Assembly: GCF_013364355.1 (NCBI RefSeq)
Contig: NZ_CP054931.1
Location: 372,001 to 436,000, forward strand
DNA length: 64,000 nt
From: Stenotrophomonas sp. NA06056
Lineage (GTDB): Bacteria; Pseudomonadota; Gammaproteobacteria; Xanthomonadales; Xanthomonadaceae
Reading direction: 5' to 3'
The notes under the pieces were generated by a model that was given only the letters and a program-made list of their open reading frames with translations, was not told the origin of the DNA and searched no databases. The stretch's first letter is position 1; each line of letters begins with the position of its first letter. This document shows positions 30,059 to 41,200 of the stretch, piece by piece. The translations under genes and the position numbers were made by a program.

Positions 30059-30979
30059 TCAGTGCGGATGCTCCTCGGTCGCGTACGGGTCTTCCTCGCC
30101 GCTGCCCGGTGGCCGCAGCGTATAGCGCTTGTAGGTCCATTGGTACTGCGCCGGGTCGCGGCGGGCGATGCGTTCGATGCCTGCGTTGAGCGCCGTGGCG
30201 GCGACCTGCGGGTCCGGATCGGCCACGGCCGGGTCGGTCGGCTCGATGTGCAGGGCGAATTCCATGTCCGGGCCGATGCGCTCGCACCAGCCGTACAGCA
30301 CCGTCGCGCCGGTGCGCTCGGCCAGCCGGTTGACCAGGGTCATGGTCAATGCCTGCACGCCGAAGAACGGCACGAACACGCCGTCGCCGGCCTTGGGCTG
30401 CTGGTCGGGCAGGATGCCGGTGGCGCCGCCGTCCTTGAGCACCTTGAACAGCTGGCGGACGGCCGGGCCCTCGGCGCGCACCTGCTGCACGTTGTGGCCG
30501 CCGCGCACGATCTGCAGGAAGGCATCGCTGGCCTCGTCTTCCGGCGGCTTGTAGACGATGGCGATCTGGCCGCGCGAGGCCAGCCACTGGTTCAGCAGCT
30601 CCCAGTTGCCGTAGTGCGGGGCGGCCACGATCACGCCCTTGCCGCTGGCCAGCGCCGCGTCGTACAGCGCCTCGCCGTGGCGCTCCTTCAGGTGCAGACG
30701 CAGGTTGTCAGCGGGCGTCCGGCTCCACAGGCGCAGGGTCTCGATGGCCTGCAGGGCGGTGGAGCGCAGCAGTTCGTGCTGCAGGCGTTCCCGCGCTGCG
30801 CCGTCCAGTTCGGGGTAGGCCAGCTCCAGGTTGCGGCGGGTGACGCGGCTCTCGCGGGCATCGAGGCGGACCCATGTCCAGGCCAGGGCGTGCGCGAACC
30901 CGCGCAGCAGCGGCCAGGGCAGGCGGGCGAGCAGGGTGGTGGCGCGGTAGACCAGCCGGGCTTTGCGGTGTGGATTCAT
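30059..30979 (-). CDS. Lipid A biosynthesis acyltransferase (LpxL/HtrB family)
   Basis: The 306-residue product is an inner-membrane lysophospholipid-acyltransferase-type protein that adds a secondary acyl chain to lipid A. The family motif HX4E is PHYGNWE (about residue 125), and [20 protein letters not shown] is the second conserved block. An N-terminal hydrophobic stretch anchors it. The ATG at 30979 follows the family start. It is divergent from dtd (60 bases between starts). LpxL versus LpxM cannot be decided. Confidence 0.88.
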   Translation of the reverse strand: MNPHRKARLVYRATTLLARLPWPLLRGFAHALAWTWVRLDARESRVTRRNLELAYPELDGAARERLQHELLRSTALQAIETLRLWSRTPADNLRLHLKERHGEALYDAALASGKGVIVAAPHYGNWELLNQWLASRGQIAIVYKPPEDEASDAFLQIVRGGHNVQQVRAEGPAVRQLFKVLKDGGATGILPDQQPKAGDGVFVPFFGVQALTMTLVNRLAERTGATVLYGWCERIGPDMEFALHIEPTDPAVADPDPQVAATALNAGIERIARRDPAQYQWTYKRYTLRPPGSGEEDPYATEEHPH

Positions 30980-31039
30980 CGGCCCCAGTTTAGCCAAGGG
31001 CGCTGCTATCGTGGCCGGCCCTTGCCTGGAAGCCCGCCG

Positions 31040-31480
31040 ATGCTCGTCCTGATTCAACGTGTCAGCCAGGCCGCCGTGCACGTGGAAGGTGAGGCGGTAG
31101 GGCAGATCGGCCCCGGCCTGCTGGCCCTGGTGGGCATGGAACCGGGCGATACCGAAGCCCAGCTGCAGCGGATGGCCGAACGCGTGCTTGGCTACCGTGT
31201 GTTTGCAGATGAGGCCGGCAGAATGAACCGCTCGCTGCGTGATACCGGCGGCGGCCTGCTGCTGGTCAGCCAGTTCACCCTGGCCGCGGACACCCGCTCG
31301 GGCATGCGGCCGAGCTTCACCAGCGCGGCACCGCCGCAGGAGGCTGAACGCGGGTTCAATCGATTTGTCGGGATCTGTCGTGAAAATCACGCGCCCGGGG
31401 TGGAAACGGGCCGCTTTGGTGCCCATATGGTCGTCAGCCTGGTCAACGACGGTCCCGTGACCTTCCTCCTCAGGCCCTAG
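31040..31480 (+). CDS. dtd: D-aminoacyl-tRNA deacylase
   Basis: Dtd hydrolyses D-aminoacyl- and Gly-tRNAAla for translational proofreading. The 146-residue product has both signature motifs: [17 protein letters not shown] and, near the C-terminus, NDGPVTFLL containing the Gly-cisPro pair. The start [13 protein letters not shown] matches the family. An open frame continuing upstream for over 700 codons is only the antisense of lpxL-like and ribA. Confidence 0.96.
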   Translation: MLVLIQRVSQAAVHVEGEAVGQIGPGLLALVGMEPGDTEAQLQRMAERVLGYRVFADEAGRMNRSLRDTGGGLLLVSQFTLAADTRSGMRPSFTSAAPPQEAERGFNRFVGICRENHAPGVETGRFGAHMVVSLVNDGPVTFLLRP

Positions 31481-31518
31481 GCCACCGGGACCACCGCCCG
31501 GCAGGCCGGGCCCCGGGC

Positions 31519-31527
31519 TGGTATAAT
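31519..31527 (+). promoter_or_regulatory. Candidate rpoD promoter (extended -10)
   Basis: TGGTATAAT is a consensus -10 with the TGn extension, 44 bases upstream of the rpoD ATG. No good -35 hexamer is seen, as is usual for extended -10 promoters. Confidence 0.6.
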
Positions 31528-31570
31528 GCTACGTTCCCTATTTCCCCCTAGCCGGTGGCGCGAGCACTAC

Positions 31571-33421
<1,851 letters not shown>

Positions 33422-33450
33422 TCTCCAGCGAGTGCTGATGTGTTGAGAGA

Positions 33451-33474
33451 AACCCCGCTTCGGCGGGGTTTTTC
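33451..33474 (+). terminator. Intrinsic terminator of rpoD
   Basis: AACCCCGC TTCG GCGGGGTT forms an 8-bp stem with a UUCG tetraloop followed by TTTCTTT, 30 bases downstream of the rpoD stop codon. Confidence 0.92.
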
Positions 33475-33505
33475 TTTGGGCTGGTGGAGGGCGAGGGTGC
33501 TTTCT

Positions 33506-33530
33506 GTAGAGCCGAGCCCATGCTCGGCTG
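33506..33530 (+). repeat. SMAG palindrome between rpoD and tRNA-Ile
   Basis: GTAGAGCCGAGCCCATGCTC plus GGCTG. Same subfamily as the copy at 26649 but with only one GTAG foot. Confidence 0.8.
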
Positions 33531-33705
33531 CTCTTCCACGATGAGGGAACCATGAGGGCGGTGGCGCTGTTCCAGGCGCATCTGCAGGAGATGGAGCGGT
33601 TGGCCGGGATAGCGAGAAGCGGTTGCAGCATGTCGCTCAGGTACTCGCTACTGCGGACTGAGTAGCCGACTCCGGCCGTGCTCAACTACACTGTGGCGCT
33701 GTGCA

Positions 33706-33781
<76 letters not shown>

Positions 33782-33945
33782 ACGAATCAGGCGCGTGGGA
33801 TCATCCGCCTTGCCTTGCTCGTCAAGCCGGCGCCGTCCGGTGACCGCTCGGTGACCGTTTACTGTCTGTCAGGGGTCAGTTGAGCGGCATCACCGCACTG
33901 CTCGCCTGCGACTGCAGGCCCAATGCGTTGAGGGGCATGTGCCAT

Positions 33946-34485
33946 CTACTGGATACCGGCGTATCGGTAAGACAGCAGCGATCTGACCAGGAACGTCACC
34001 TGGGTCGCCGAGCGCGCGTCCACGCGCATCACCGGCAGACGGAAGCCGGCGGTGAACAGTGATTCGCGGATGTCGGGAACCAGTACCTCCGGGTGCTCAT
34101 CGACATGGGTGATGCCCACCGCCATGCTGGCATCGGGGGCAATGCGTGAGAATTCCTGGAGCAGTTCGATGGTGGAGCCGACAAGATCTGCATCGCGGGT
34201 GCTTGCCAGAACGATGATTCCCAGGGCGCCTTCACAGACCATCGGCCACATGAAGTCGAGGTAGCGCTGGCCAGGGACGCCATAGACGTGCAGAAGCTCG
34301 CCGTCATCCAGCTCGATCGAACTGTAATCAAGCGCAACCGTGGTATCGACCTTGTCACCGTAGCTGCCTTCGCTCAACGGCATCTCGGTACATATCGGCT
34401 CCACGTCGGAGATCGCACGCACCGCCGTGGTCTTGCCCGCGCCCATGCCGCCGACGAAGACCAGCTTGTTGGCCGCCACCGTCAT
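33946..34485 (-). CDS. Small Ras-like GTPase (MglA/CvnD-like)
   Basis: The 179-residue product has the P-loop GGMGAGKTT (residues 12-20), a switch II-like segment VYGVPGQRYLDFMW and a THVD motif in place of NKxD. This matches small bacterial GTPases paired with roadblock/LC7 proteins, such as MglA and the conservon GTPase CvnD. The usual D of DxxG is not obvious (GVPG), as in several of these families. The start ATG at 34485 overlaps the stop of the upstream unknown gene by 4 bases. It is the last gene of a five-gene minus-strand cluster. Confidence 0.85.
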   Translation of the reverse strand: MTVAANKLVFVGGMGAGKTTAVRAISDVEPICTEMPLSEGSYGDKVDTTVALDYSSIELDDGELLHVYGVPGQRYLDFMWPMVCEGALGIIVLASTRDADLVGSTIELLQEFSRIAPDASMAVGITHVDEHPEVLVPDIRESLFTAGFRLPVMRVDARSATQVTFLVRSLLSYRYAGIQ

Positions 34486-35438
34486 GGTGTCACTCTGTTG
34501 AACAGGGTGAGGCCGAATCTGCGGGCTACCCATGAAAGGAACCGTGAGTCGATGCTGCTTCGTTCTCGCTGCGGATGGGTCATTGGGTGTTCCCGGTTCA
34601 TGGCAAGGCCGCAGGCATGAGCGGCGGAGAAGAGGGACTGAACGACGTCATGTGGAATCTGGCACGCGCCCGCCAGAGCGTGTGCGGGCCAGGGGCGGGC
34701 ATGCAGGCAGGCGATGGCCAGCAACCAGCTGTCGGGAACATCGTCAGCGCACAGGTCCGGCCACTGACGCAGCTGTAGCGGTACCTGCGGATCGTGCGCA
34801 GGCAGCAGTTCGGGGCGATAGCGCGCGATGCAGAAGTGAAGTGCTTCGAACGAACAGCGCTGGGGCAGCCGATAGGACTGCTCGTGCGCGAAGGTCGATG
34901 CATCGAGGGCCTGCGTCGACCACGATGAGTGGTCCAGTTGCATCACCACGCCGGCCAACGTCGCTGCTTTGGCCAGCGCGATGCTGCGTCTACCTGAATC
35001 CACCACCAGGGTCATCGCACCGCGGCGCAGCAGGTGGAAGTCCTGCGTGCGTGGAGCGTTCCGGGTCAGCTGCAGCAGCAAGGGAGGAGTGGATTGCTCA
35101 TGCCGGGCTTCAGCAACCGCAAGCAGTAACGCCGAAAGCTGTCTGTTGATGTCGCGCACACTCGCGCCATGCGGTAGCTGCCCGGCAGCCCCGGTGGCGA
35201 TGCGGCGCGCGATCATCAGGGTCGGAATGCCCTGTGCGTGTGCCTGCGCCAATGGCGTTGCGGGAGAGAGCTGATCTTCACCCACGACCAGAAGGTCGAT
35301 GGGCTGTCCCTGCCACGGCTGCAACACGACGTCGATACGCTCGGCCAGCAACATCGAGCTGGCCAGTCGCAAGCGTGTCTGGTGCAGCAGGTCGAGGCCA
35401 CAGATCGCGATCTGGAAGGTATGCAGTGGATTCTTCAT
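34482..35438 (-). CDS. Unknown protein with receiver-like N-terminus, in GTPase/roadblock operon
   Basis: The 318-residue protein is not recognised. Residues about 8-110 show the alternating pattern of a response-regulator-like fold (FQIAICGLD, IDVVLQPWQ, IDLLVVGEDQ, IPTLMIARR) without an obvious phospho-Asp. The middle contains two predicted alpha/beta blocks. Near 225-275, ARPWPAHALAGACQIPHDVV and LFSAAHACGLA look like a winged helix. This placement recalls the CvnC/DUF742 position in conservons. Domain reading is by eye. It is translationally coupled to the GTPase. Confidence 0.78.
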   Translation of the reverse strand: MKNPLHTFQIAICGLDLLHQTRLRLASSMLLAERIDVVLQPWQGQPIDLLVVGEDQLSPATPLAQAHAQGIPTLMIARRIATGAAGQLPHGASVRDINRQLSALLLAVAEARHEQSTPPLLLQLTRNAPRTQDFHLLRRGAMTLVVDSGRRSIALAKAATLAGVVMQLDHSSWSTQALDASTFAHEQSYRLPQRCSFEALHFCIARYRPELLPAHDPQVPLQLRQWPDLCADDVPDSWLLAIACLHARPWPAHALAGACQIPHDVVQSLFSAAHACGLAMNREHPMTHPQRERSSIDSRFLSWVARRFGLTLFNRVTP

Positions 35439-35549
35439 GAGCCAACTGATGTGGACACTGCGGACCGTGCACGTTGCTGATCATCGCCGAAGTGGGCGAT
35501 GTTCCCTGACGGCCCGCGCGGGTAAACGCCTGCGCGGGCACAGGATCGA

Positions 35550-35909
35550 TCAGCTGAAGTCGAGGGTCTTCTCGAAGCCCTTCAGCTCGTGCCGCGACAT
35601 TGCCAGGTTGGCCCGGCTTCGATCCAGCACCACATACAGGAACAGCATCGCGTTGCTGTCCAGGGGCCGGATCAGGTGGTACTGGCTGCTGAGGGTGATG
35701 AGGATGTCTTCGATGCTGTCGGACAGTCCTAGCTGCTCGGCAACACGGCGCTTGGCCCGCACCACCTCGGTGTTGCCGGCGGCCGCCAGTTCCAGATTGA
35801 TGTTGCCGCCACCGGTCATCGCCAGCGCCATGCCGCTGTCACTGTCGACCAGGGCCGCGCCGACGAAGCCGGCGATTGAATTGAGACTTTCCAGGTTGAG
35901 CTTGGACAT
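35550..35909 (-). CDS. Roadblock/LC7 domain protein (MglB-like), small
   Basis: The 119-residue product has the roadblock/LC7 signature: ALVDSDSGMALAMTGGGNIN with the beta-hairpin Gly, followed by the helical segment and EDILITLSSQYHLIRPL and LFLYVVLDRSRANLAMSRHE. Such proteins form dimers that bind and regulate partner GTPases; in Myxococcus MglB is the GAP of MglA. A ribosome-binding site GAGGAG precedes the start. It is one of two roadblock genes in the cluster. Confidence 0.9.
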   Translation of the reverse strand: MSKLNLESLNSIAGFVGAALVDSDSGMALAMTGGGNINLELAAAGNTEVVRAKRRVAEQLGLSDSIEDILITLSSQYHLIRPLDSNAMLFLYVVLDRSRANLAMSRHELKGFEKTLDFS

Positions 35910-35979
35910 CGGACTCCTCTTGAATCACTGCAGAAGGACGGGCAGCCGGCCCGCACGGTGGAACTGGACCGGAACTGAT

Positions 35980-36432
35980 CTAGTCGCCACGTTGGCGCAG
36001 CACGGACGCAAGACGCACAGCGCATTCGCGCGCCTGGAACAGCAGCACGGCCATGTTGAGTTCGTGGCTGGCAACCGCGGTCAGGGTCAGCGGCTTCGCC
36101 GATGGAATCCTGATCAGCACGACGTTGCCTTGGCGCGTGCAGATGGTTGCGTAGTCGGCCTCGCTCAAGGCGAGTTCACGCGAGACCGTCTCACCGAGCG
36201 TCAGGAATGAATTGGCCATTGCGGCAAGCCGGCGGCCATCCGTGCTGAGGTCCGAGTCCTCGGCGACGGCGCGACCATCGGCGGTCGATACCATCAGCAG
36301 GGCAAGGCCAGGGGCGCGCTCGCGCGCTTGGCGAAGGATCGACGCGATGCCCGGGAGGTCGTACGTCGGCGCCTCATTCGCGCTTTCACCGCTGGCGCTG
36401 CGTACGATCTTGTGGATGAAGGAGCGTTGCAC
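35980..36432 (-). CDS. Roadblock/LC7 domain protein, second copy
   Basis: The 150-residue product has a roadblock core at about 40-145 (LALLMVSTADGRAVAEDSDL, LGETVSRELALSEADYATIC, VVLIRIPSAKPLTLTAVASH). Start is GTG at 36432, chosen since GGGGA lies 7 bases upstream; an open frame continues to 36537 without a ribosome-binding site. It differs from the smaller neighbour, so the pair probably forms a heterodimer or binds different partners. The 224 bases upstream to the EAL gene show no coding sequence but a small inverted repeat ATTGC-6-GCAAT. Confidence 0.87.
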   Translation of the reverse strand: MQRSFIHKIVRSASGESANEAPTYDLPGIASILRQARERAPGLALLMVSTADGRAVAEDSDLSTDGRRLAAMANSFLTLGETVSRELALSEADYATICTRQGNVVLIRIPSAKPLTLTAVASHELNMAVLLFQARECAVRLASVLRQRGD

Positions 36433-36656
36433 GGAATGTCCCCTGGCACACGACGAAACATGAACCGATGTGAGCTGGCCATGCGATAACGCGATTGCAT
36501 CATCGCAATTGCCGACGAACCCTGTGCGTCGATCCACTGCGGTTGAGCGTAGCGGTCACTGAGGAAGCGCAGCGCTGGAGCTGTTGGCGCGACCGACCCA
36601 GGGCGAGCGCGGAACAAGTGGTCTGCAAGGGCCAGTCAGCTACAGAATCCACTCGC

Positions 36657-37916
36657 TTATGCGCACTGCCCGATCGGCTGCGCAGAGAACACGTCGATGT
36701 ACTCGGCAGGCACGCGCGCATCGATGCGCAGGATCCTGGCAGCACGTTCGTCGCGGCTGGCGTGCAGAAGATTGCCCTGCATCCAGGTAAGTCCCGCACG
36801 GGCAATCAGCGCGACATCCTCTTCGGATTCAACGCCTTCGGCAACGACATGAGGGGCCATGCCGCGTGCCAGGCCTGCCAAGTGGCCGTACAGCTCCTGC
36901 CCGGTCAGCCCCGAGGCCGCGACCCGCAATGACGTTGCGGAGAGCTTGATCACCGAGGGTTGCAGGACACGGCAGAAGGCCATGCGTACGAAGCCATCGC
37001 CAAAGTCGTCGATGGCGATGCGGCAGCCCAGCGAGGAGAGTCCGCGCAGCAGCTCCAGTGCATATTCGGGATTCTGCACCTGTGCGGTCTCGGTGACTTC
37101 CAGCGTCATCCGGCTTGCCACGCCAGGCATCGAACGCAGGCGGTCGAAGATCGACAGCCAGCCGAGATCGGGTACCAAGCTGAGCGCGGATACATTGCAC
37201 GACAGGCGCGCATCGAGATCACGGGAAAGATGATTGATCGCTTCGGCAATCACCAAACGATCAACCACCTTGACGAAGCCGATCTTCTCGAACATGCCGA
37301 TCGCCGAGCCAGCGCTTACCAACTGTCCGCCGACTTCCCAGCGCAGCAGGCACTCGTTGAACAGACCACGGTGGCGGTCGGCGCGGCTGACCACCGGTTC
37401 CTGCTGCAGTACCAGTTTTCCCTCGCGCAGCATGTGCACGAAATGCAGTGCCGCCGCCATTCCATTCTGGAACGAGGAGATTGCATGTGCGCCGGCAACA
37501 GGCGGCTGCAGAGAACGCGACAGGTCATGCAGCATCGGTGCGGCGCGCCCCTTCTGCAGCGCCACCTCCAGGCTGCCAAGAACGGCTCCCATCGACACGC
37601 AGAGCACGAAGTCGGCGTCACCGCAGCGACAGGTCTGCAGCCCGAGCTGGAACTCCAGCTGTTCCAGCCAGCGTGCACGCGAGCCTTCGAGCTGTGCTGC
37701 TGGCCATACCAGGAAATGACCGTCGCCGAGGTCGCGGAACTCGCCGCCCAGATGGGTGACAACGTGCGCGATGGCGCGGTCTGCGGCAACAGCAGCGGAC
37801 TCGCCCCAGACGGCGCGCAGCGCGCCGTAGTTGTTGATCATCACCATCGCGCATGTGGATACGAGATCGCGGGCCGCGTATCCCATGCACAGATAGTTTA
37901 TGTTCTTGCCGTACAT
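36657..37916 (-). CDS. GGDEF-like/EAL c-di-GMP phosphodiesterase
   Basis: The 419-residue protein has a degenerate GGDEF-like N-terminus (LGDGHFLV near residue 63) and an EAL domain at about 155-395. The set of catalytic residues is kept in order and spacing as in RocR: E188 (NECLLRW, EAL changed to ECL), N241, E273 and E276 (LEVTET), D303/D304 (AIDDFGDG), K324, E360 (VAEGVE) and Q380 (QGN). Hydrolysis of c-di-GMP is therefore likely. The D of the usual KxD motif is Ser326. It heads the roadblock/GTPase cluster and has a ribosome-binding site AGGGTGA. Confidence 0.87.
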   Translation of the reverse strand: MYGKNINYLCMGYAARDLVSTCAMVMINNYGALRAVWGESAAVAADRAIAHVVTHLGGEFRDLGDGHFLVWPAAQLEGSRARWLEQLEFQLGLQTCRCGDADFVLCVSMGAVLGSLEVALQKGRAAPMLHDLSRSLQPPVAGAHAISSFQNGMAAALHFVHMLREGKLVLQQEPVVSRADRHRGLFNECLLRWEVGGQLVSAGSAIGMFEKIGFVKVVDRLVIAEAINHLSRDLDARLSCNVSALSLVPDLGWLSIFDRLRSMPGVASRMTLEVTETAQVQNPEYALELLRGLSSLGCRIAIDDFGDGFVRMAFCRVLQPSVIKLSATSLRVAASGLTGQELYGHLAGLARGMAPHVVAEGVESEEDVALIARAGLTWMQGNLLHASRDERAARILRIDARVPAEYIDVFSAQPIGQCA

Positions 37917-38199
37917 AATCGTTCACCCTGGAATTGCGGGATTTCATCTGGACGCCGCCACGGGTTGGGGCATCGTTTGAGCGTGACCGGCCCGGGCCGA
38001 CGTCGCTCTGGGGCGACAGAAGGGCGGCGCGTGAAGTCGCAACGGTACTGCTGATGGTCAGTATGCCGGCGGCCGTCCCGCAAGGAGTTTCAGAGGGTTG
38101 CGGAAGTGTTGCAGGTGATTGCTGCCACACAGGCAGGATGTGCGTTACACGCCCGGACAGCGCGACGTGTTGTCCGATGCCTGCATGGCGTTGGCAAAG

Positions 38200-38224
38200 A
38201 AAAAGGGCGGCCCGAAGGCCGCCC
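38200..38224 (-). terminator. Intrinsic terminator of the autotransporter gene
   Basis: GGGCGGCC - 4-base loop - GGCCGCCC, followed on the minus strand by TTTTCTTTGCC, 27 bases downstream of the autotransporter stop. The remaining gap up to 37917 shows no gene. Confidence 0.9.
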
Positions 38225-38250
38225 GAAGACCATCCCTGGTGGTGTTCGAG

Positions 38251-41200
38251 TCAGAAACGCAGCGACCACCGTGCACTGGCGCTGTGGTCACGGCTCTCGC
38301 TGCCAAACTGTCCGCTGTAACCCAGTTCCAACTGCTGGCGCGGGCTCAACCATGCCGACAGACCGAGCTCGGCCACCACCGAGCTGTCGGCAATCGGCGC
38401 GCTGGTGACGGCGAATGCGTTGCTGCCGCTGGCGAAGTACAGGTTGGCGGTCTGGTCGAGATCGCCAAAGGCACGGCGATAGCCCAGGGCACCGCGCAGG
38501 TGCAGCCAGCTGTCCTGCTGGAACGAGGCCTTCAGGCCCTTGTCGAAGCGCACGCCGGCGGTGGCCAGCGTGGTGCGGGCGTCGCCGATCTCGCCCTGCA
38601 GCGCGGCAACGCCGCCACGCTCATTGACGCGCTTGAGATCCACTTCCACGCGGGCCACCTGCAGGTAGGGCTCCAGGCCGGCCTCGCGCCCACCGAAACG
38701 GTAACCGGCTTCGAGGAACGCCTGGCGCGTACGCCCGTCATAGCGCGCGGTGAGCGTGTTGCTGAAACCTGAGAAGCCGACTTCGCGGGTGCTGCTCACC
38801 TCGTGCTGGCTCCAACCCAGACCACCGCGCAGGCCGAACGCGCCCCAGGCATGGCCGACGTAGGCACCGAGATGGCGGTTGTCGATCTTCGACCTGGCCC
38901 GGCGACCATCCTGCTGCTTGAGGTCGGTGCGGCCGGTACCGCCGAGCGCGCCAATCTGCCACCCATTGATCTGCCGATCGATGCCGATCAGCAGGCCGTT
39001 GCTGTTGGCGTCGGTGCGGGCGGCGTTGGTATCGCCATCAAGCTTGCCGTTGCCACCGATGGCCTGTACCCAGGCGCCGTAGGTATCAGCTTCGTCGGTA
39101 CCGGGCGCGTGCTCGCCACGTCGCGACAATGCCGCATCGCGCAGGTAACGACTGCTCTCGACCAGCGCCAGCGGCGTGGCCGCGTGCAGTTCGCCACTGA
39201 GACCATCCAGCGCCGCGCCAAGCTGTTGTGGGAACAGCTGGGTCAGCGGTTTGGGCAGGCCCTGGTTGATCGCCAGCGCATCGGCCACGCCAGCGACCGC
39301 ACGCTGGTTGGGAGTGTTGGCCGCACTGGCCAACGATTGGCCGCGGGTGACATCGATGCGGGCACTGTTGGCATCGTAGGCAACGCTGAACTTGAGGAAC
39401 GGCGAGAACGCGCTGAAATCGGTCTGGGTGAAGCGCCCCTGCACGCCACCACCTGCACTCAACAGATTGAAGCGCTCGCCCAGGTAGTACACGCCCTGCG
39501 CCGGCAGCGCGGTCAGGTTGCCAGCCAGGCTGGCGCGGCCGCTGATGGCCAGTCGATCGCTGACACCCCCGGGGGTAAGCTCGGCGAGGTAGGTGCCGGT
39601 GCTGGTCTGCACGTAGTTGCCGCTGATGGTAAGCGTGCCGATCGAGTTGCCCGGGGCGATCATGCCGGACACGGTGGTGTCGCCCAGCCGGCCGACGCCC
39701 TGCAGCAGGCCCTTGGCACCGACGGTGGTGGTGCCGCCGGTCTGGGTACCATTGAAGGAGACGGTGCCGCCGTTGACCAGCAGGTTGCTGTTCTGCAGTA
39801 CGCCGGTGGCGCTGACGTTGCTCACGCCGCCGCTGGTGCTCAGCGTGGTGGACACCAGCGTGCCATTGAGCAGGAGACCGCCGCCCTGCACATCGACGTC
39901 GGCGGTGAGGGTGTTCACGCCGTTCAACTCCAGCAGGCCTTCACGGATCACCGCGCCGTTGAACGTGTTGTTGCCGCTCAAGCGTAGCCAGCCGATGCCG
40001 CTCTTGGTCAGCTTGCCCGGGCCCCCGATGTCGTTGGTCCAGTTATCCCAGGCATCACCTTCCCAGACTTTCCGGCCACCGGCCTTCTGGTTCATCACGA
40101 TGTCGGTGTCTACGCGGAGGGAGCCGTAGCCTTCAATGCCCTTCTTCAGGTCGAGCATGCCCCAGCCGTAGATGTCGTCAACCCCGGGCGTGCCAAGGTC
40201 GCGCGCGGTGGTCAGCAGGACGTCGCGTATCTGTGCGTTGTCCAGATAGGGAAAGCGTTCCATCAGGATGCCGAGCGCACCGGTGACGTGCGGGGCGGCC
40301 ATTGAAGTGCCGCTCAGACTGTCGTAATCATAGGTCGGATTCTGACCTCGTACGTCCAGAATCAGGTTGCCATTTTCGTCGCGCAGTTCGGCATCGATGG
40401 CCGAGTCGGGCCCGTATACAGTGGAGTTGATGTTCGAGCCCGGTGCAGCCAGGCACCAGTTAGCGGCCAGGCCACAGCGCATCGAGCCGGTGCTGAGTTC
40501 CAGCGCGTCATTGACGTTGACCACGGCCAGCCAATAAGGCTCGATGTCGGCGATGGCGCGCGGCAGCGAGGCGTACATGCCTGCGATTGGTGCTTCTGCT
40601 GGCGAAGGGTTCGGCGCGTCGGTGTTGCCGGCGGCCCACACTTGGATCAACCCGCGCTGACGAGAACCTTCGGCGATTGCTGCAAGCCTAGTGGTGAAAA
40701 CAGGGTGGGACAGGTACATGTCCAGGTCTTCAGCGGTTGTTGGCTCAGTCGCCAACCCCCAGCTGTGGTTGACGGCTCGCACACCCTGCTCATTCATCTG
40801 CGCATACAGCTGCGGGTAGATCGAATCGGCAGCCTGGATCGCCTCGAGTACCTTCTCGTCAAGATAGGCCGAGCTGCCGATCCGCACGACGGATAGCCAC
40901 TTCAGTGAGTTGGAGAACAGGCGAGCGACCGACAGTTCGGAGCCGAATGCGACGCCGTGTGTGCCGTCGCCATTGCGATTGGCAGCGATGGTTCCGGCCA
41001 CATGGGTGCCATGGATGTTGTAGCCGGCACCTTCAAAGTAGCCGTTGCGGTTCAACAGGCTCTCGTAGGCCGGATCGATCAACCGGTAGTCGACTGCCAC
41101 CTGGTCTCCATCGCTTGCGAAGCACGCACCGGGACCTGTCAGCGCAGTCCGGTTGGTGCATAGGCTGCCGTCGGGAAGTACATCAGCCAGATGGATGCTT

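Noticed and set aside
28889..31480. 863-codon open frame on the plus strand
   Set aside because: Only the last 146 codons (dtd, from 31040) are real; the rest is antisense to ribA and the acyltransferase gene.
33552..33665. 37-codon frame between rpoD and the tRNA
   Set aside because: No homology recognised and the region looks like leftover sequence between two RNAs; no support beyond length.
33782..33945. Integration site next to the tRNA gene
   Set aside because: No integrase, direct repeat of the tRNA end, or composition change is visible downstream.
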